NCBI RefSeq assembly: GCF_001667035.1
Contig: NZ_LZIR01000004.1
Coordinates: 1-64,000 of the forward strand
DNA from: Mycobacterium sp. 852002-51057_SCH5723018
GTDB taxonomy: Bacteria > Actinomycetota > Actinomycetes > Mycobacteriales > Mycobacteriaceae
DNA: 64,000 nucleotides
Direction: 5' to 3'
In this document: piece by piece, positions 62,802 to 64,000 of the stretch
Layout: each line of letters begins with the position of its first letter
Numbering within the stretch: position 1 is the stretch's first letter
Translations under genes and position numbers: made by a program
The notes under the pieces: generated by a model
What the model saw: the letters and a program-made list of their open reading frames with translations, nothing else
The model's database searches: none
Told to the model about the DNA's origin: nothing

Positions 62802-62993
62802 GTGCGGGTGATCGTGGATCGTGACCGGTGCGAAGGTAACGCGGTGTGCTTGGGAATCGCACCGGACATCTTCGACCTGGACGATGAGGACTACGCCGTC
62901 GTGAAGACCGATCCGATTCCCTCCGACCGGGAACAGCTGGCCGAACAGGCGATCGCGGAGTGCCCGCGCGCCGCGCTGCTGCGCGAAGACTAG
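62802..62993 (+). CDS. fdxD: FdxD, 3Fe-4S ferredoxin
   Basis: A 63-residue ferredoxin matching Rv3503c almost residue for residue. Cluster ligands are C10, C16 and C54. It is a likely electron donor to CYP125 or CYP142. The start is GTG 62802 with a perfect AGGAGGG five bases upstream; the longer frame from 62766 is rejected. Confidence 0.95.
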   Translation: MRVIVDRDRCEGNAVCLGIAPDIFDLDDEDYAVVKTDPIPSDREQLAEQAIAECPRAALLRED

Positions 62994-63006
62994 AGGTATT
63001 CATAAA

Positions 63007-63924
63007 TTGACTAGCAGCACAAACGCGACCGATCTGTCCGGAAAGGTCGCGGTGGTCACCGGCGCGGCCGCGGGATTGGGCCGCGCCGAGGCGCTCGGCC
63101 TGGCCCGGCTCGGCGCCACCGTCGTGGTCAACGACATCGCTGCGGCGCTGGACGCCTCCGACGTCATCGACGAGATCAGCAGCTCTGGTTCGAAGGCAAT
63201 CGCCGTCACCGGTGACATCAGCCAGCGGGCGACCGCCGACGAGCTGGTCGCCACGGCCGACGGCCTGGGCGGCCTGGACATCGTCGTCAACAACGCCGGG
63301 ATCACCCGTGACCGCATGCTGTTCAACATGTCCGACGAGGAATGGGACCAGGTCATCGCCGTGCACCTGCGCGGCCATTTCCTGCTCACCCGCAACGCGG
63401 CCACCTACTGGCGCGGCAAAGCCAAAAAGGCCGCCGACGCGAAGATCTTCGGCCGCCTCGTCAACACCTCCTCGGAGGCGGGGCTGGTGGGCCCGGTGGG
63501 GCAGGCGAACTACGGCGCGGCCAAGGCGGGCATCATCGCCCTCACCTTGTCGGCCGCGCGGGCGCTGGGTCGTTACGGCGTGTGCGCGAACGCGATCTGC
63601 CCGCGGGCGCGCACCGCCATGACGGCCGATGTGTTCGGCGCGGTGCCCAATATAGAAGAAGGCGGCATCGACCCGCTGTCGCCGGAGCACGTGGTGAGCC
63701 TGGTCAAGTTTTTGTCATCGCCGGCCGCCGCAGAAGTCAACGGTCAGGTGTTCATCGTTTACGGTCCCCAGGTAACACTGGTGGCCGCACCGACCGCCGA
63801 GCACCGATTCCGCACCGACGGGGGGGCTTGGGAGCCCGCCGAACTCAGCGGCGCGCTGCAGGAATACTTTGCTGGCCGAGATCCGGAGCGGAACTTTTCC
63901 GCGGTCGGACTGATGGGGGAATAA
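63007..63924 (+). CDS. SDR 17beta-hydroxysteroid dehydrogenase-like, Rv3502c type
   Basis: A 305-residue SDR with TGAAAGLGRAEA near 18-29, NNAGITRDRML and YGAAKAG. The MFE-2-like DRML block resembles the Rv3548c-type protein encoded at 5919-6824. A (3R)-hydroxyacyl-CoA or hydroxysteroid dehydrogenase role is likely. The start is TTG 63007, 13 bp after fdxD, with GAGG upstream. Last full gene in the window. Confidence 0.88.
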   Translation: MTSSTNATDLSGKVAVVTGAAAGLGRAEALGLARLGATVVVNDIAAALDASDVIDEISSSGSKAIAVTGDISQRATADELVATADGLGGLDIVVNNAGITRDRMLFNMSDEEWDQVIAVHLRGHFLLTRNAATYWRGKAKKAADAKIFGRLVNTSSEAGLVGPVGQANYGAAKAGIIALTLSAARALGRYGVCANAICPRARTAMTADVFGAVPNIEEGGIDPLSPEHVVSLVKFLSSPAAAEVNGQVFIVYGPQVTLVAAPTAEHRFRTDGGAWEPAELSGALQEYFAGRDPERNFSAVGLMGE

Positions 63925-63961
63925 CGATATAAGGCCGCTTTCCGGGGGGAGAATAGGCAAG

Positions 63962-63975
63962 TAGAACATGTGTCA
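63962..63975. promoter_or_regulatory. Degenerate KstR-like site before expected mce4 operon
   Basis: TAGAACATGTGTCA matches the KstR half TnnAAC but has GTG where GTT is expected. It lies where the promoter of yrbE4A (mce4 operon) should be. The bases 63925-64000 show no gene start. Confidence 0.45.
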
Positions 63976-64000
63976 GATTGATAACGAAAGAAACGGTCTG

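Overview
The window is chromosomal DNA of a slow-growing, non-tuberculous Mycobacterium, probably close to the M. avium complex. The evidence is high GC, a PPE protein, a hemophore-type secreted protein, MIRU-type intergenic elements, F420-dependent enzymes, and near-complete conservation of the steroid catabolic locus that runs from Rv3553 to Rv3502c in M. tuberculosis H37Rv, in reverse order. H37Rv names used here come from recalled sequence similarity and gene order; no search was run. The window stops just before the expected mce4 steroid importer operon.

Layout. 126-1507: a membrane protein and a SatD-family protein. 1569-6824: C/D-ring degradation genes ipdC, ipdB, ipdA, echA20 and two divergent SDR genes, with a perfect KstR2 palindrome between them. 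7084-16231: an accessory island, absent from the H37Rv order, carrying a formylglycine-generating enzyme, a GntR/UTRA regulator, a sulfatase, two DUF202 membrane proteins, an ABC importer with an unusual binding protein, and a SulP transporter. 16284-24469: ddn, a small NTF2-like gene, fadA5, then cyp125, fadE28, fadE29, chsH2, chsH1 and ltp2. 24485-30286: a second accessory block with a P450-ferredoxin pair, a PucR-type regulator, an FHA-nucleotidyl cyclase and a cNMP-binding patatin phospholipase. 30473-36097: the Rv3538-type hydratase, kstD, hsaE, hsaG and hsaF. 36263-43630: PPE, hemophore-like protein, Rv3531c, Rv3530c, sulfotransferase, a TetR pair, Rv3527 and kshA. 43753-51202: Rv3525c, a SnoaL-like gene, ltp3, ltp4, a tandem DUF35 protein, Rv3520c, Rv3519 and cyp142. 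51267-63924: a broken DUF559 gene, echA19, fadD19, a kinase-like gene, Rv3510c, ilvX, a serine hydrolase, fadD17, fadE27, fadE26, fdxD and Rv3502c.

The core genes form one pathway. CYP125 and CYP142 oxidise the sterol side chain. FadD19 and FadD17 activate it. FadE26/27, EchA19, FadA5, FadE28/29, ChsH1/H2 and Ltp2 shorten it. KstD and KshA open ring B. HsaE/G/F process the ring A fragment. EchA20, IpdAB and IpdC finish rings C and D. Eight intergenic sites fit the KstR pattern TnnAACnnGTTnnA, mostly in divergent promoters.

The most interesting non-core parts are the sulfatase/transport island with a recurring TGGCGTAAC motif, the cyclase plus cNMP-responsive phospholipase pair, and two exact 53-bp MIRU-type insertions that split former stop/start junctions. 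No gene-free stretch exceeds 300 bases. No tRNA, rRNA, IS element or CRISPR array was recognised.
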